From Bradyrhizobium sp. URHD0069 (GTDB lineage: Bacteria; Pseudomonadota; Alphaproteobacteria; Rhizobiales; Xanthobacteraceae), in contig NZ_JNIJ01000031.1 in assembly GCF_000701345.1 (NCBI RefSeq), positions 1 to 64,000 on the forward strand: a DNA stretch of 64,000 nucleotides. Reading direction: 5' to 3'. A program made the position numbers and the translations under genes. Below are positions 25,375 through 34,911 of this stretch, piece by piece; the stretch's first letter is position 1; each line of letters starts with the position of its first letter. The notes under the pieces were generated by a model. The model was not told where the DNA came from. It ran no database searches and worked only from the letters and a program-made list of their open reading frames with translations.

Positions 25375-25902
25375 ATGAGCATCGAGATCGACGTTTTGAA
25401 CGGAGACGCATCGTGGCCATTGGCAGAGCCGCTGTTCAAGGCGGTCTGGCCGTCCGATGTGGTCGAAAAGCAGCCCTGGGGACATATCAAATGGGCCAAT
25501 GCCGACCTGCGCGTGCTGATTGAGGCGCCGTCCGGCGGTCTCGCCTGTCATGTCGGAATTTACTTCCGGACGGTAACCTGGAACGGCCGCAAGGTTGATA
25601 TCGGCGGCATCGGGGGTGTTTCGACCCGCGAGGACTGCCGGCGCCATGGCTATGCCAGCATCGCGCTCAACGCGGCGATCCAGACCATGCGCGACCACGA
25701 AGCCGTTCGATTCGCACTGCTGTTCTGCGAACCCCACAATTTCGCATTTTATCGATCGCGCGGCTGGCATCCATTCGCCGGTGAAATCTACGCCGAGCAA
25801 CCCGAGGGACGAATTCGCTTCGAGGCGATGGCGCCGTTTATCTTCGATTTCAGCCGCGCCCCACGGGAGGGCGTCATCGACCTATGCGGCCTGCCTTGGT
25901 AA
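25375..25902 (+). CDS. GNAT acetyltransferase, AAC(2')-like
   Basis: A 175-residue GNAT protein starting MSIEIDVLNGDASWPLAEPL after GAGGGTGGA. The sequence GLACHVGIYFRTVTWNGRKV, then IGGIGGVSTREDCRRHGYAS and LLFCEPHNFAFYRSRGW follow the pattern of aminoglycoside 2'-N-acetyltransferases, and the DLCGLPW end is also similar. Chromosomal AAC(2') relatives are often peptidoglycan- or metabolite-acting rather than resistance genes, so drug resistance should not be assumed. Monocistronic, divergent from sodB. Confidence 0.8.
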   Translation: MSIEIDVLNGDASWPLAEPLFKAVWPSDVVEKQPWGHIKWANADLRVLIEAPSGGLACHVGIYFRTVTWNGRKVDIGGIGGVSTREDCRRHGYASIALNAAIQTMRDHEAVRFALLFCEPHNFAFYRSRGWHPFAGEIYAEQPEGRIRFEAMAPFIFDFSRAPREGVIDLCGLPW

Positions 25903-25997
25903 CCATGCGCGCCCCGGGGTGGCGTTAGCCGGCCGGCCTATAATATGTTACTCATAATCTATTGCTGGCGCCCGAGGCGTGAGCTAGCTGGTGACGC

Positions 25998-27371
25998 ATG
26001 ACGATTGACGCTCCGCTCAATGCAGTCCCGGCCGGCGCTCCCGCAAACAGCCTGTTGACGTCGCCGATCCTGCCGACGCTGCTGAGGCTCGCTTTTCCCA
26101 ATACAATCGCGATGGTCGGCACTACCCTGGTTGCGGTGGCCGAGACGTCCTATATCGGCCGGCTCGGAATCGAGCCATTGGCTGGCATCGCGCTGGCTTT
26201 TCCCTTTGTCATGCTCACGCAGATGATGTCGGCGGGCGCGATGGGCGGTGGCGTCTCCTCCGCCATCAGCCGCGCGCTCGGCGCGGGAAAGCGCGATCGC
26301 GCGGCAATACTTGCGCTGCACGCGGCGATCATCGGCGTCTGCGGAGGACTTTTCTTCACCGTGATGATGCTGCTGTTCGGCCGGCAGTTGTTCTCGCTAT
26401 TGGGCGGGCGCGGCCGCGTCCTCGAAGAAGCCTGCAACTATTCGCAGGTGCTGTTTTCCGGCGCCGTCGCGATCTGGCTGGTCAATACGCTGGCATCGGT
26501 GCTGCGCGGCACCGGCGACATGCGACTGCCGTCGGCAACTCTTATCGGTGTAGCACTGATCCAGATCGTCGTTGGCGGCGCGCTGGGTCTTGGCCTTGCT
26601 GGTCTACCGCAATTCGGAATGCGCGGCGTCGCCGCCGGGCAGCTCACGGCGTTCTCGCTCGGCGCGATATTTCTGTCGTGGTATCTCATCAGCGGCCGCA
26701 GCCGGCTGCCGCTGGACTTCTCCGCGTTCACGTTTCAACGCGGCATGTTCACCGATATTCTCAGGGTCGGCGCGATCTCCTGCCTGTCGCCGCTGCAGAG
26801 CGTGCTGACGATCCTGATCTTCACCAAGATCCTGGCCGGCTTCGGCACCGAAACGCTGGCCGGTTACGGCATCGGTTCGCGGCTTGAATTCCTGTTAATT
26901 CCGATTGCGTTTGCATTCGGCGTCGCCTCGGTGCCGATGGTCGGCATGGCCATCGGTGCCGGCCTCGTGACGCGTGCGCGCCGGATAGCGTGGACCGCAG
27001 GCGGCGCTGCCGGCTTGAGCGTCGGCCTGATTGGGCTGATCGTGGCGGTCGAACCGGCGCTCTGGGTCTCGCTGTTCACCCGCGATCCCGGCGTCACGGC
27101 CGCGGCGAATTCCTACTTCGCATGGGCCGGTCCGGCCTTCGGCTTTTTCGGCATGGGTGTTTGCCTTTATTTTGCTTCGCAGGGTGCCGCGAAGGTCGGC
27201 GGGCCGGTGCTGGCAAGCACCGCCAGATTATTGTTGGTCGGGATCGGCGGCTGGTGGCTGGCGTCAATCGATGCCCCGTCCTGGACGTTGTTCGCTCTCG
27301 TCGGCGGGGCCATGATTGTGTTCGGCCTGAGCACGGCCGCATCCATTCGACTGACGCCGTGGGGCAAATGA
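25998..27371 (+). CDS. MATE family efflux transporter
   Basis: A 457-residue membrane protein with about 12 hydrophobic segments in two homologous halves. PTLLRLAFPNTIAMVGTTLV and AETSYIGRLGIEPLAGIALA are N-lobe family motifs; ISCLSPLQSVLTILIFTKIL and GSRLEFLLIPIAFAFGVASV mark the second lobe. MATE proteins extrude cationic or amphipathic compounds by Na+ or H+ antiport. It lies 95 bp after the GNAT gene on the same strand. Substrate unknown. Confidence 0.9.
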   Translation: MTIDAPLNAVPAGAPANSLLTSPILPTLLRLAFPNTIAMVGTTLVAVAETSYIGRLGIEPLAGIALAFPFVMLTQMMSAGAMGGGVSSAISRALGAGKRDRAAILALHAAIIGVCGGLFFTVMMLLFGRQLFSLLGGRGRVLEEACNYSQVLFSGAVAIWLVNTLASVLRGTGDMRLPSATLIGVALIQIVVGGALGLGLAGLPQFGMRGVAAGQLTAFSLGAIFLSWYLISGRSRLPLDFSAFTFQRGMFTDILRVGAISCLSPLQSVLTILIFTKILAGFGTETLAGYGIGSRLEFLLIPIAFAFGVASVPMVGMAIGAGLVTRARRIAWTAGGAAGLSVGLIGLIVAVEPALWVSLFTRDPGVTAAANSYFAWAGPAFGFFGMGVCLYFASQGAAKVGGPVLASTARLLLVGIGGWWLASIDAPSWTLFALVGGAMIVFGLSTAASIRLTPWGK

Positions 27372-27603
27372 TCGGTGGATGCCCGGGGGCTGTGTCGGCG
27401 CGCTGTGCGGCGGCGAAACCCGGACACGATCGGCGCGCTGAGCGTCTACTGAAAGACGCGCGGTGTTTTCCTCGTCCCGAGGAACGGCGTCTTCGCCGCG
27501 TCTCGAAGAATGGGGGCGCATCGGCTCACGGTTCGAGACGGCGCGCCGGACAGCGCAAGAGCGCTGCCAGGAGAGCGCCTCTCGCCTTGAGGAGTGAGTG
27601 GAT
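27372..27603. repeat. Intergenic repeat-like DNA between convergent genes
   Basis: Contains paired blocks of the Bradyrhizobium intergenic type: GTCCCGAGGAACGGCG..CGTCTCGAAGAATGGG and GGTTCGAGACGGCGCGC..GCGCCTCTCGCC, plus GCGCAAGAGCGCTGCC. Probably acts as terminator for MATE and DUF3095 genes. No gene. Confidence 0.5.
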
Positions 27604-28758
27604 TCAGGCCGGTCTCGCCTTCAACGCCGTGGCCGCCGAGGCATAGCCGCCCCGCGCGCCGTCGATGAAATGCACATGATCGCTGCGCAGCGCCGAAGGC
27701 GTAAAGCAGGTCATCATCGCCGCATCCTGGCGATGCAGGCCATATCGCGCAACGCCTGCGGAGCCAGCTTTGACGAGGCGCTGCGTCAACGCGCTCTCCA
27801 GTTCCGGCGTGCAATCGAGGATCATGCGCAATCCGTCGTCGTATTTGCGGAAATCGGAATTCTCCACCACCTGCTGCACATAGGTTTTCGGCACGAAGCC
27901 GCCCACGCTGATGCCGAGGCGCATGATCAGATAGGCAAATAGCGTATTGGCAAGCACGAACGCGCGCCGCCTGAACAATGAGCCGCCGCGCGCGGCCCGC
28001 GCCTCGAATTCGACACCGGCCGGCGGCCATCGAAGCGGCGGACCGCCCTGCGGCACCGGCCGCCCCGCATCCGGAGTACGCTCGGCCAGCGCGACGATTT
28101 CTTCGATCAGCTTGCGAAACGCCAACGGATCGGCACCGCGCGACGGTACCACCAGCACCGACAGGATAAGACCGCGCACCGAGGGGATTTCCTCGAACCG
28201 GCACGAAAGCCCCGAAAGATCGGGCTGCGTGCCGGACGGCGCAAGCGGCACCACGAATTCCCCGCGCTTCATCGCCGCTTCGGCCCAGCCGAGACCGCCG
28301 CCGGAAAACATCGCATAGGACAGATTTGGCGACGGGCCGAACCGGGCGACGCGGACGTCCAGGCTCTGCGCCCGAACGGCTGCGACGGGCACCAGCGCAA
28401 CCCGCATCATCAGGTTGAGGTCGTCCTTGACCCAGGTTGCGGTTGCCGCCAGCGCAGCGCGGGCGGGCTCCAGGTCGTCGGGCGATACTGCAAAGCTTGC
28501 GCCGTCACCCCCGAACACGAACGGAAACTCGCGGCCCTCAAGCGCATTGGTGACCGCCGCGATCACGGCGGCGCCGGCCATGTTGACCGCCTTGTAGCGC
28601 GCCTCCGCGATTGCCTTGGTCGATTCCACGATATCGGCGACGCCGATGGTCCAGTCATCCGGCAGCGGCGAATACAGCGCTGGGTCCATCAGCCTGCCGA
28701 AGCCGCGAAAGACCGGAATGCTGCTGTAAAAGGCGTCGGTGCCCTGGGGCGTGGTCAT
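27604..28758 (-). CDS. DUF3095 family protein
   Basis: A 384-residue protein of the DUF3095 family. The N-terminal part resembles a degenerate nucleotide-cyclase-like domain: WTIGVADIVESTKAIAEARY and FPFVFGGDGASFAVSP recall the metal- and substrate-binding loops of class III cyclases (DIVxST, GDGxxF). A central RFEEIPSVRGLILSVLVVP block and a C-terminal substrate-like domain complete the usual length. No signal or TM segment. Whether it has cyclase activity is not established. Confidence 0.85.
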   Translation of the reverse strand: MTTPQGTDAFYSSIPVFRGFGRLMDPALYSPLPDDWTIGVADIVESTKAIAEARYKAVNMAGAAVIAAVTNALEGREFPFVFGGDGASFAVSPDDLEPARAALAATATWVKDDLNLMMRVALVPVAAVRAQSLDVRVARFGPSPNLSYAMFSGGGLGWAEAAMKRGEFVVPLAPSGTQPDLSGLSCRFEEIPSVRGLILSVLVVPSRGADPLAFRKLIEEIVALAERTPDAGRPVPQGGPPLRWPPAGVEFEARAARGGSLFRRRAFVLANTLFAYLIMRLGISVGGFVPKTYVQQVVENSDFRKYDDGLRMILDCTPELESALTQRLVKAGSAGVARYGLHRQDAAMMTCFTPSALRSDHVHFIDGARGGYASAATALKARPA

Positions 28759-29047
28759 GGCTTCGGGATCGTCCGGATTTTGAAATTGTCAGATAGATAC
28801 GGTCGAATTTGAAATTCGGGTTCGCGGCGAGAGCTGATTTGGCGATTCGAAGCCGCATATTGAATAGCAAGCCCCGCGCAAACAAATGATTTCAGGGCGG
28901 ATGCCGATGCCTCGGCGGAAGCTCCCGGCACGTTGCGGAACGCCAACGTCGTATCCGCAGGCTGACAGAAGGTCCGCCGGAACGCTCCAGTGAGCGCGTG
29001 ACCTGCCCAAGCGAGGAAATCAGCGGCTTTCGCCATGCCGCAGGAAC
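28759..29047. other. Intergenic stretch, no convincing gene
   Basis: Somewhat AT-richer DNA upstream of the DUF3095 gene. A 93-codon minus-strand frame (28755-29036) overlaps the DUF3095 start but has no good ribosome binding site and matches nothing I know. Confidence 0.4.
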
Positions 29048-29248
29048 CTAGCGAAGCGGATTCCGATCTTCGTGCTTCGCTGCCTGCGGATCGTGACAGC
29101 CGACCAACTGCACCAGTTTTTGCGGATGCATCTCATGAGAGCTGTCAGAATGTTGCTGCGACATTGGGCCATGAGGACCGCTGTCAACAATCACATTTGT
29201 TCTTTGCGAAGGTTGTGCGGGCACCGAGCGCTGTTTTGAAGGAATCAT
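29048..29248 (-). CDS. Small hydrophilic protein of unknown function
   Basis: A 66-residue frame starting MIPSKQRSVPAQPSQRTN with a good ribosome binding site (GAAGGAGCTGTTC before ATG). Composition is polar with many Gln, His, Ser and Pro (MSQQHSDSSHEMHPQ). No family recognised. Divergent from the orthocaspase gene. It may be a real small gene; evidence is limited to the start context. Confidence 0.4.
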   Translation of the reverse strand: MIPSKQRSVPAQPSQRTNVIVDSGPHGPMSQQHSDSSHEMHPQKLVQLVGCHDPQAAKHEDRNPLR

Positions 29249-29491
29249 GAACAGCTCCTTCGTTGGGGAAGCTTGGTTAACCCAATGGAACCAATCGACC
29301 TCACTCCAAACTATAGCGCTAAATCGAGCGCAATGATGGCTCGGATAATTTCCGGAGGCACCGGCCCGGGTGTCGCGAGGAAATTGCAGCCATAGCCCGG
29401 TCTCGTGACCCAGGTCACATACCCCGGGCATGGACCGCCCGTAGCGTGCCTGCAACCAATCTCACGCCGAGATTTGTTGTGGGAGAACGTC

Positions 29492-31174
29492 ATGAGCTTT
29501 TTCAAGGGAAATCTGTTGGGAGCTTTGGTTTTGGCAAGTCTGCTGGCGGTCGGACCGGCAGCGTCGGCTTATGCCCAGAACGTAGCAACCGCTAACGCCG
29601 CTGCAGCGACGCCATCGCAGGCGGTTCAGAAATCAGTGCCGGCGGCGGAGAAGCCGCTTGGCGCAGGCAATTCCATGGCCTTGACCGGTCCGGAACAGCG
29701 CATCGCGCTGGTGATCGGCAATTCGAACTATCAAAACGTCGTTCAGCTCGCCAATCCCGCCAACGACGCGAAATCCGTCGCTCAACTGCTCAATAGCGCG
29801 GGCTTTGAAGTCATTTCCGCCACGGATCTCAGCCACAATCAAATGATTGAGGTGATCCAGAATTTCTCCAGCAAACTTGCCGGCCTCGGTCCCGATACTG
29901 TGGCGATGGTGTATTATGCCGGCCACGGCGTGCAGCTCGCGGGCGAGAACTATCTTGTTCCGGTGGACGCAAAGATTTCTTCCGAGCCTGACCTGATCAG
30001 CGGGTCACTCCGACTCGTCGACATGATGGCGACGCTGGAGGCGATTCCGAGCCGGATGCGGATCGTCATCCTCGATGCCTGCCGAAATAATCCGTTCCCC
30101 TCGCTCAACGATGCGGGACGCGGACTTGCGATCGTCGACGCGCCGAACGGCTCGATCGTCGCTTATTCAACGGCACCAGGTACGGAAGCGCTCGACGGCG
30201 TCGGCAACCACAGTCCCTATGCCGATGCATTCTTGCGGTTGGCGCACGAGAAAAACCTGCCGATCGAGCAATTGTTCAAGCGTATTCGCCTTGACGTGAA
30301 CAATTCAACCGAAGGCCAACAGACCCCGTGGGAAAGCTCGTCGCTGACCAGCGATTTCTATTTCTTCGGCGATACCGCGGTGGCAGCAACCAAAGCGCCG
30401 GCGCAGGTGAAGACCGCCTATGCGGCCGACAATCTTCCCTCGCGTGCCGCGCGCCAGGCCTATGACTACGTGCTGGCCGAAAATTCCGTCGAGAACTATC
30501 AGGAATTTATCCGGTTTTACCCTCACGACCCGCTCAGCGACCGCATCCGCGCGCTGCTGGCCAGCCTGGTGCAGGCGAAAGCGTGGCATAGTGCGGTGGT
30601 CGCAAATTCTCCGGTCGCGTATAAATCGTTTTACGACAAATTCTCGGGCAGTCCCTATGCACAGAATGCGTTGAAGTTGGCGGCGCAGCCGAAGATTGTT
30701 CCGCTTTCGCAGCCGACACGCATTATCGCGCCAGCCTCGATCAAGCTCGGTGGGTTCGGTATCTCGAAGGACAATCCCGGTCTCAACGCACAGGGCTTGT
30801 TGCAAGGCCGTGCGGCTCCGCGGCAGGGAAATGTCTTGCAGAGTATCGGCAAACCAGGCGCGGACAAGCCAGGCATTGGCGGCCGGATCGTCACGCTGCA
30901 TTCGCCCGGCACCACTGCCCCTTCAGCGAATAATCGCCCCGGCAAGATCTTCAATCTGCCCGGCGGTAGTTTGAACAAGACCGGTGCACAGCAGAATTCG
31001 AAACCTGACGGAGGCGTAACCCGGATTGGCGATCGGCATGCGAAATCGCTCTCGCAAATTCAGGTTGGTCAGCAGCCGCCGAAATTCCGGCAGGAGCGCA
31101 TCTCATCGACGCAGTTCAATGGATCGGCGATGCAGTCCCAGGGTCGATCCAGTGGCAGGTTTGGGCGTTGGTAA
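29492..31174 (+). CDS. Secreted caspase-family (C14) protein, bacterial orthocaspase
   Basis: A 560-residue exported protein. The signal peptide MSFFKGNLLGALVLASLLAV... ends near AYAQN. A caspase p20 domain spans about 68-250: RIALVIGNSNYQN, then VYYAGHGVQLAGENYLVPVD with catalytic His145, and IVILDACRNNPF with catalytic Cys197. After it come a region rich in helical repeats (residues ~310-400, AYDYVLAENSVENYQEF) and a low-complexity Gly/Asn/Gln tail. Such orthocaspases usually cleave after basic residues; periplasmic location suggests an envelope or stress role. ATG 29492 follows GGGAG. Confidence 0.88.
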   Translation: MSFFKGNLLGALVLASLLAVGPAASAYAQNVATANAAAATPSQAVQKSVPAAEKPLGAGNSMALTGPEQRIALVIGNSNYQNVVQLANPANDAKSVAQLLNSAGFEVISATDLSHNQMIEVIQNFSSKLAGLGPDTVAMVYYAGHGVQLAGENYLVPVDAKISSEPDLISGSLRLVDMMATLEAIPSRMRIVILDACRNNPFPSLNDAGRGLAIVDAPNGSIVAYSTAPGTEALDGVGNHSPYADAFLRLAHEKNLPIEQLFKRIRLDVNNSTEGQQTPWESSSLTSDFYFFGDTAVAATKAPAQVKTAYAADNLPSRAARQAYDYVLAENSVENYQEFIRFYPHDPLSDRIRALLASLVQAKAWHSAVVANSPVAYKSFYDKFSGSPYAQNALKLAAQPKIVPLSQPTRIIAPASIKLGGFGISKDNPGLNAQGLLQGRAAPRQGNVLQSIGKPGADKPGIGGRIVTLHSPGTTAPSANNRPGKIFNLPGGSLNKTGAQQNSKPDGGVTRIGDRHAKSLSQIQVGQQPPKFRQERISSTQFNGSAMQSQGRSSGRFGRW

Positions 31175-31182
31175 GGGATGGG

Positions 31183-31229
31183 CGGGTTAGGCCACCGGAT
31201 GCACGATCCGCAACCCGGTGGCCGACCCG
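31183..31229. repeat. Intergenic hairpin element after the orthocaspase
   Basis: GGCCACCGG (31190-31198) pairs with CCGGTGGCC (31215-31223), extended by CGGGT/ACCCG. Resembles the GGCGGGTTA...ACCCGCC hairpins common in Bradyrhizobium intergenic DNA. Confidence 0.55.
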
Positions 31230-31275
31230 TCCTACGGGTTGCAGTCTTATATTTCGTCATCGAAAACAAGAAGTG

Positions 31276-31302
31276 ACGCCCGGCATCTTCATTGCCGGGC
31301 GT
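31276..31302 (+). terminator. Rho-independent terminator of the orthocaspase gene
   Basis: ACGCCCGGCA / TGCCGGGCGT, a 10-bp stem with a seven-base loop, followed by TTGTTCTT. It lies between the convergent orthocaspase and htpG genes. Confidence 0.8.
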
Positions 31303-31377
31303 TTGTTCTTCACGCCGTCTGCAAATGTCCGGTTAAAAAAGCGTGACGCGGAGGTCCACCCGCGCCGACGCCCGAGG

Positions 31378-33255
31378 CTAAGCCATTCCCTGCAAGACGA
31401 GGCGATTGAGGCGGGCGGCGAAGGCCGCGGGGTCCTCCGGCAATTCGCCGTCAAGAATTTGCGCCTGTTCCAGCAGCAGCAGCGACAGGTCATTTGATGT
31501 CGCTGACCCCGCTTCGGCCTTGGCTATCGCGGCAACCAGCGGATGCCGCAGATTGATCTCCAGGATCGGCTTGGTTCTCGCGCCCCGATTCTGCTGTGAC
31601 AACAACCGCTCCAATTCCCGGTCAGGCCCATGGCTGCCGGCGACCAGACAGGACGCGCTCGTGGTCAGGCGCTGAGAGGACCGCACGTCGCTGACGCGAT
31701 CGCCGAGGCTCGCCTTGATGGTGGCGATCGTCACCGCCTCGTCGGCATTGGACTCGGGCATGTCCTTTGCCTTCTCATCGAGAAGCGGAATCGGATCGAA
31801 GTCGACATCGCCCTGGCTGAGCGACTTCAGCGGCTTGCCTCCAAAATCGAGCGGCGCCGAGGTCCAGAACGCATCGACCGGATCTGTCAGCAACAAAACC
31901 TCGATGCCGCGGGCGGCGGCCGATTCCAGCCTCGGATTAGACTTCAGCCGCTCGATGCTGTCGCCGATCAGAAAGTAGATCTCGGTCTGATTGGGCTTCA
32001 GGTCCGCGATATATTGCTTCAGTGTCCGTTTCTCGCCGGTCGTGGTGGTGAACCGCGACAACGCCAGCAATTTCTCGCGCCGCTCAAAATCCTCGTAAAT
32101 GCCTTCCTTGATCACCGGGCCGAAGGCATCCCAGATCCCAGCGAAACTTTCCGGCTCCTTCTCGGCGAGCGATTCCAGTTCCCCGACCACGCGGCTGGTC
32201 ACGGCTTTGCGGATCTGCGCCAGCTGCGGATTGTTCTGCAACATTTCGCGGGAGATGTTGAGCGGGAGATCCTCGCTGTCGATCACGCCGCGGATGAAGC
32301 GCAAGTGGGCCGGCAGCAGATCGGCGTCGTCGGTGATGAACACCCGGCGGACGTAAAGCTTGACCTTGCCCTTGCCCTTGCGCGCCGGCTCGAACAGGTC
32401 GAACGGCTTTGTCGATGGCGCGAACAGCAGCACCGCGTAGGAGTAGCGGCCTTCGGCGCGGTAATGCAGCGTCATCGCCGGCTCGTCGAAGGCGCCCGCG
32501 ATCGACTTGTAGGCCTGCGTGTAGTCCTCCGGCTTCAATTCCGATTTTGAGCGCTGCCACAGCGCGCTTGCCGAATTGATCTGCCGCGGCTCGCCTTCTT
32601 CCGGCACAAGCTCGATCGGAAACTGGATGTTGTCGGAATAGGCGCCGACGACGCGCTCGATCTCGTAGGTCTCGAGATATTTTTTCGTATCAGGCTTCAG
32701 GTGCAGCACGATTTCGGTGCCGCGCGCGATGCGCTTTGCATCGTCCTCGCTGCCGCGCGCGATCTCAAATCCGGAGCCGCCCGAGGATGACCAGGTCCAG
32801 ACCTCATCCGAACCCGCACGGCGGCTGGTCACGACAATGCGCTCGGCCACCATGAAGGCGGAATAGAAGCCGACGCCGAACTGGCCGATCAGGCCGGCGC
32901 CGTCCTTGGCCTCGGTAAGACGCGACAAGAAAGACCTGGTGCCGGAGCGGGCGATGGTGCCGAGATTGTCGATCAGCTCCTGCCGGTCCATGCCGATGCC
33001 ACTGTCGGCAACCGTCAGCGTGGTGTCTTTCTTGCTCGGCACGATTCGGATTTTCGGCGGCTCGCCGTCAGCAACCAGCTCGGGCCTGGCGATCGCCTCA
33101 TAGCGCAGCTTGTCGCAGGCATCCGACGCGTTCGAGATCAGTTCGCGCAGGAAGATATCGGTTTCCGAATAGACCGAATGCACCATCAGGTGCAGCAGCT
33201 CGGAAACCTCGGCCTGAAAAGGTTGGGATTCGACTGGCGTATCGGTAGTCGGCAT
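31378..33255 (-). CDS. htpG: Chaperone HtpG (Hsp90)
   Basis: A 625-residue Hsp90 homologue of full length. The GHKL ATP site is shown by ELISNASDACDKLRYEA, TLTVADSGIGMDRQELI and LIGQFGVGFYSAFMVAER. The middle domain (YVRRVFITDDADLLPAHLRF, DSEDLPLNISREMLQ) and the C-terminal dimerisation domain follow. It is a cytoplasmic ATP-dependent chaperone. Monocistronic; convergent with the orthocaspase. Confidence 0.97.
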   Translation of the reverse strand: MPTTDTPVESQPFQAEVSELLHLMVHSVYSETDIFLRELISNASDACDKLRYEAIARPELVADGEPPKIRIVPSKKDTTLTVADSGIGMDRQELIDNLGTIARSGTRSFLSRLTEAKDGAGLIGQFGVGFYSAFMVAERIVVTSRRAGSDEVWTWSSSGGSGFEIARGSEDDAKRIARGTEIVLHLKPDTKKYLETYEIERVVGAYSDNIQFPIELVPEEGEPRQINSASALWQRSKSELKPEDYTQAYKSIAGAFDEPAMTLHYRAEGRYSYAVLLFAPSTKPFDLFEPARKGKGKVKLYVRRVFITDDADLLPAHLRFIRGVIDSEDLPLNISREMLQNNPQLAQIRKAVTSRVVGELESLAEKEPESFAGIWDAFGPVIKEGIYEDFERREKLLALSRFTTTTGEKRTLKQYIADLKPNQTEIYFLIGDSIERLKSNPRLESAAARGIEVLLLTDPVDAFWTSAPLDFGGKPLKSLSQGDVDFDPIPLLDEKAKDMPESNADEAVTIATIKASLGDRVSDVRSSQRLTTSASCLVAGSHGPDRELERLLSQQNRGARTKPILEINLRHPLVAAIAKAEAGSATSNDLSLLLLEQAQILDGELPEDPAAFAARLNRLVLQGMA

Positions 33256-33606
33256 CTCGCTAGCTCAAAGGGTTTATGCGGATGATGAGGGGTAGTGGGA
33301 AAAACGTCGATATAGCGCGGCGGACTGGAGATCAAGTATTGAAAAAGAACGCCGCCGCGTCATCGGCTTGGGATCTATCCGGGCTGTGGGTACAAGCTAA
33401 GCGCCGACTTGTGACTAGACAAGCCATCGTTGCCCGCAACAGCCTCACTTCGCCCCCTGCTGGGATCGCTACTTTCAGGAATGCCTCAAGAAAATCCCTG
33501 CACGGAACGGGTAAGGTCCGGTGTAGGGTTGCGAAAGCCGGAATCTAGCTTGGTCCAGTCGAGACACATACAATCCAATGATGTGACAGCGCACCTCGGA
33601 CCACGT
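33256..33606. other. Intergenic stretch, no gene seen
   Basis: 351 bp between htpG and the ammonia-lyase gene. No frame with a plausible start and recognisable product; no strong hairpin noticed. It marks the left edge of the catabolic block. Confidence 0.5.
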
Positions 33607-34809
33607 TCAGATCGGATCGGCCATTGACGTCATTTCCGCCGGATCTAGATTCGTGAGTTTGCGATAGACTTCGGGGGCTGTCGCGCCTTCGGTATTGAAA
33701 AGAAGAACGCGCGACGTGGCGTTCAGATCCAGCATCGTCCGCGCATTGGCGTCCCGCATCACCGCGATCAAGCCGGCGAGACCCGCACCTCCGCTTTCGC
33801 CCGCAATGATTGCGGCACTGCTATCGCGTGGGCGCGCAAGCTGATTCATGGCCGCAATGGCATCTTCATCGCGTAAGGTCATATATGCGTCGGCGACGCG
33901 CGAAAGAACGCCCCAGGCAAGCAAGGATGGTTCGTAGCATTCCAGCATTGCCATCACGGTCGGTTCGCTTGCCTCGATTTTGATGGGTTTGCCAACGCGA
34001 TTGCTCTCGAACAGACATGCCGCACGATCAGGTTCAACTATAATGAATTTCGGCCGAGCCGTGCCAAGGGTGAGACAGATGTTCGCGGCCACCGAGGCGG
34101 CGAAGCCACCCACGCCGGCCTGCAAAAACACATGCGTCGGCGGTTTCGGCAATTGGGTAAGCGCCTCCGTCACCATCGCGGTGTAACCCTGCATCACAAG
34201 GCGAGGAATGCGTTCATATCCCGGCCACGACGTATCTGAAACGATGGTCCAACCTTCCAAACGGCAAACGCGTTCCGCCTCAGCTACGGCGTCATCGTAG
34301 TTTCCGGGAACGTGAATGAGTTTTGCACCGAACCGCGCGATGGCGTCGACACGTTCGCGGTTGACGTTGTCATGCACGAAGATGCTGGCTTTGCAGCCGA
34401 CAAGATTGGCGCCCGCCGCAACCGAGCGGCCGTGATTGCCATCCGTGGCGCAACCAACCGTCATCTGCGCGACAAGTGAACGAATCTCGGGATCCAGCAG
34501 TTCCGACGGAGCCACGTTGCGCTTGAGCAACCGGCCTACTTCTTCGAGCACAAGACAGACGACGGCATAGGCTCCGCCAAGCGCTTTGAAACTTCCGAGG
34601 CCAAGACGATGGCTCTCATCCTTGATGTAAACCGATTGGACGCCGAGCGTTTTCGCGACGTCGGCCAGCGCGCGAAGCGGAGTCGCACGATGGATCGGAA
34701 GCAGCTCCAACATTTGTGTGACCCGGGCGGCGGCCTCAGGTCCCAGCATTTCGCGATCGATGGCTCTGAGCGCTTTGCCGTAGTCTGCGTGTCGGTTGGC
34801 TTCAATCAT
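33607..34809 (-). CDS. Diaminopropionate ammonia-lyase-like PLP enzyme
   Basis: A 400-residue fold II PLP lyase of the diaminopropionate ammonia-lyase (YgeX/DpaL) family, which splits 2,3-diaminopropionate to pyruvate and ammonia; relatives act on other beta-substituted alanines. LGLGSFKALGGAYA gives the PLP lysine at 75, TVGCATDGNHGRSVA the aspartate region, and FLQAGVGGFAASVA the phosphate loop. ATG 34809 follows AGGAGG; a TTG at 34833 is less likely. It is divergent from an Lrp-type regulator 102 bp away, the classical layout for a regulator controlling its neighbouring amino-acid catabolic gene. Confidence 0.85.
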   Translation of the reverse strand: MIEANRHADYGKALRAIDREMLGPEAAARVTQMLELLPIHRATPLRALADVAKTLGVQSVYIKDESHRLGLGSFKALGGAYAVVCLVLEEVGRLLKRNVAPSELLDPEIRSLVAQMTVGCATDGNHGRSVAAGANLVGCKASIFVHDNVNRERVDAIARFGAKLIHVPGNYDDAVAEAERVCRLEGWTIVSDTSWPGYERIPRLVMQGYTAMVTEALTQLPKPPTHVFLQAGVGGFAASVAANICLTLGTARPKFIIVEPDRAACLFESNRVGKPIKIEASEPTVMAMLECYEPSLLAWGVLSRVADAYMTLRDEDAIAAMNQLARPRDSSAAIIAGESGGAGLAGLIAVMRDANARTMLDLNATSRVLLFNTEGATAPEVYRKLTNLDPAEMTSMADPI

Positions 34810-34911
34810 GTAAAGACTTGCCTCCTGACACAAACTTATCTCGCAAGTTTTGATTTTTGTGCGCTATTATCGGATTGTTATGCAATATATTTGCGTTTAG
34901 GGGCCGTCCGG
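34810..34911. promoter_or_regulatory. Divergent promoter region, dpaL-like gene / lrp
   Basis: 102 bp, AT-rich for this genome (GATTTTTGTGCGCTATTATC, TGTTATGCAATATATTTGCG), between the divergent lyase and Lrp genes. Expected to hold both promoters and an Lrp operator; no sharp palindrome could be fixed by eye. Confidence 0.55.

Noticed and set aside
28755..29036. 93-codon frame overlapping the DUF3095 start
   Set aside because: Weak ribosome binding site and no recognisable sequence; the ATGA overlap may be chance.
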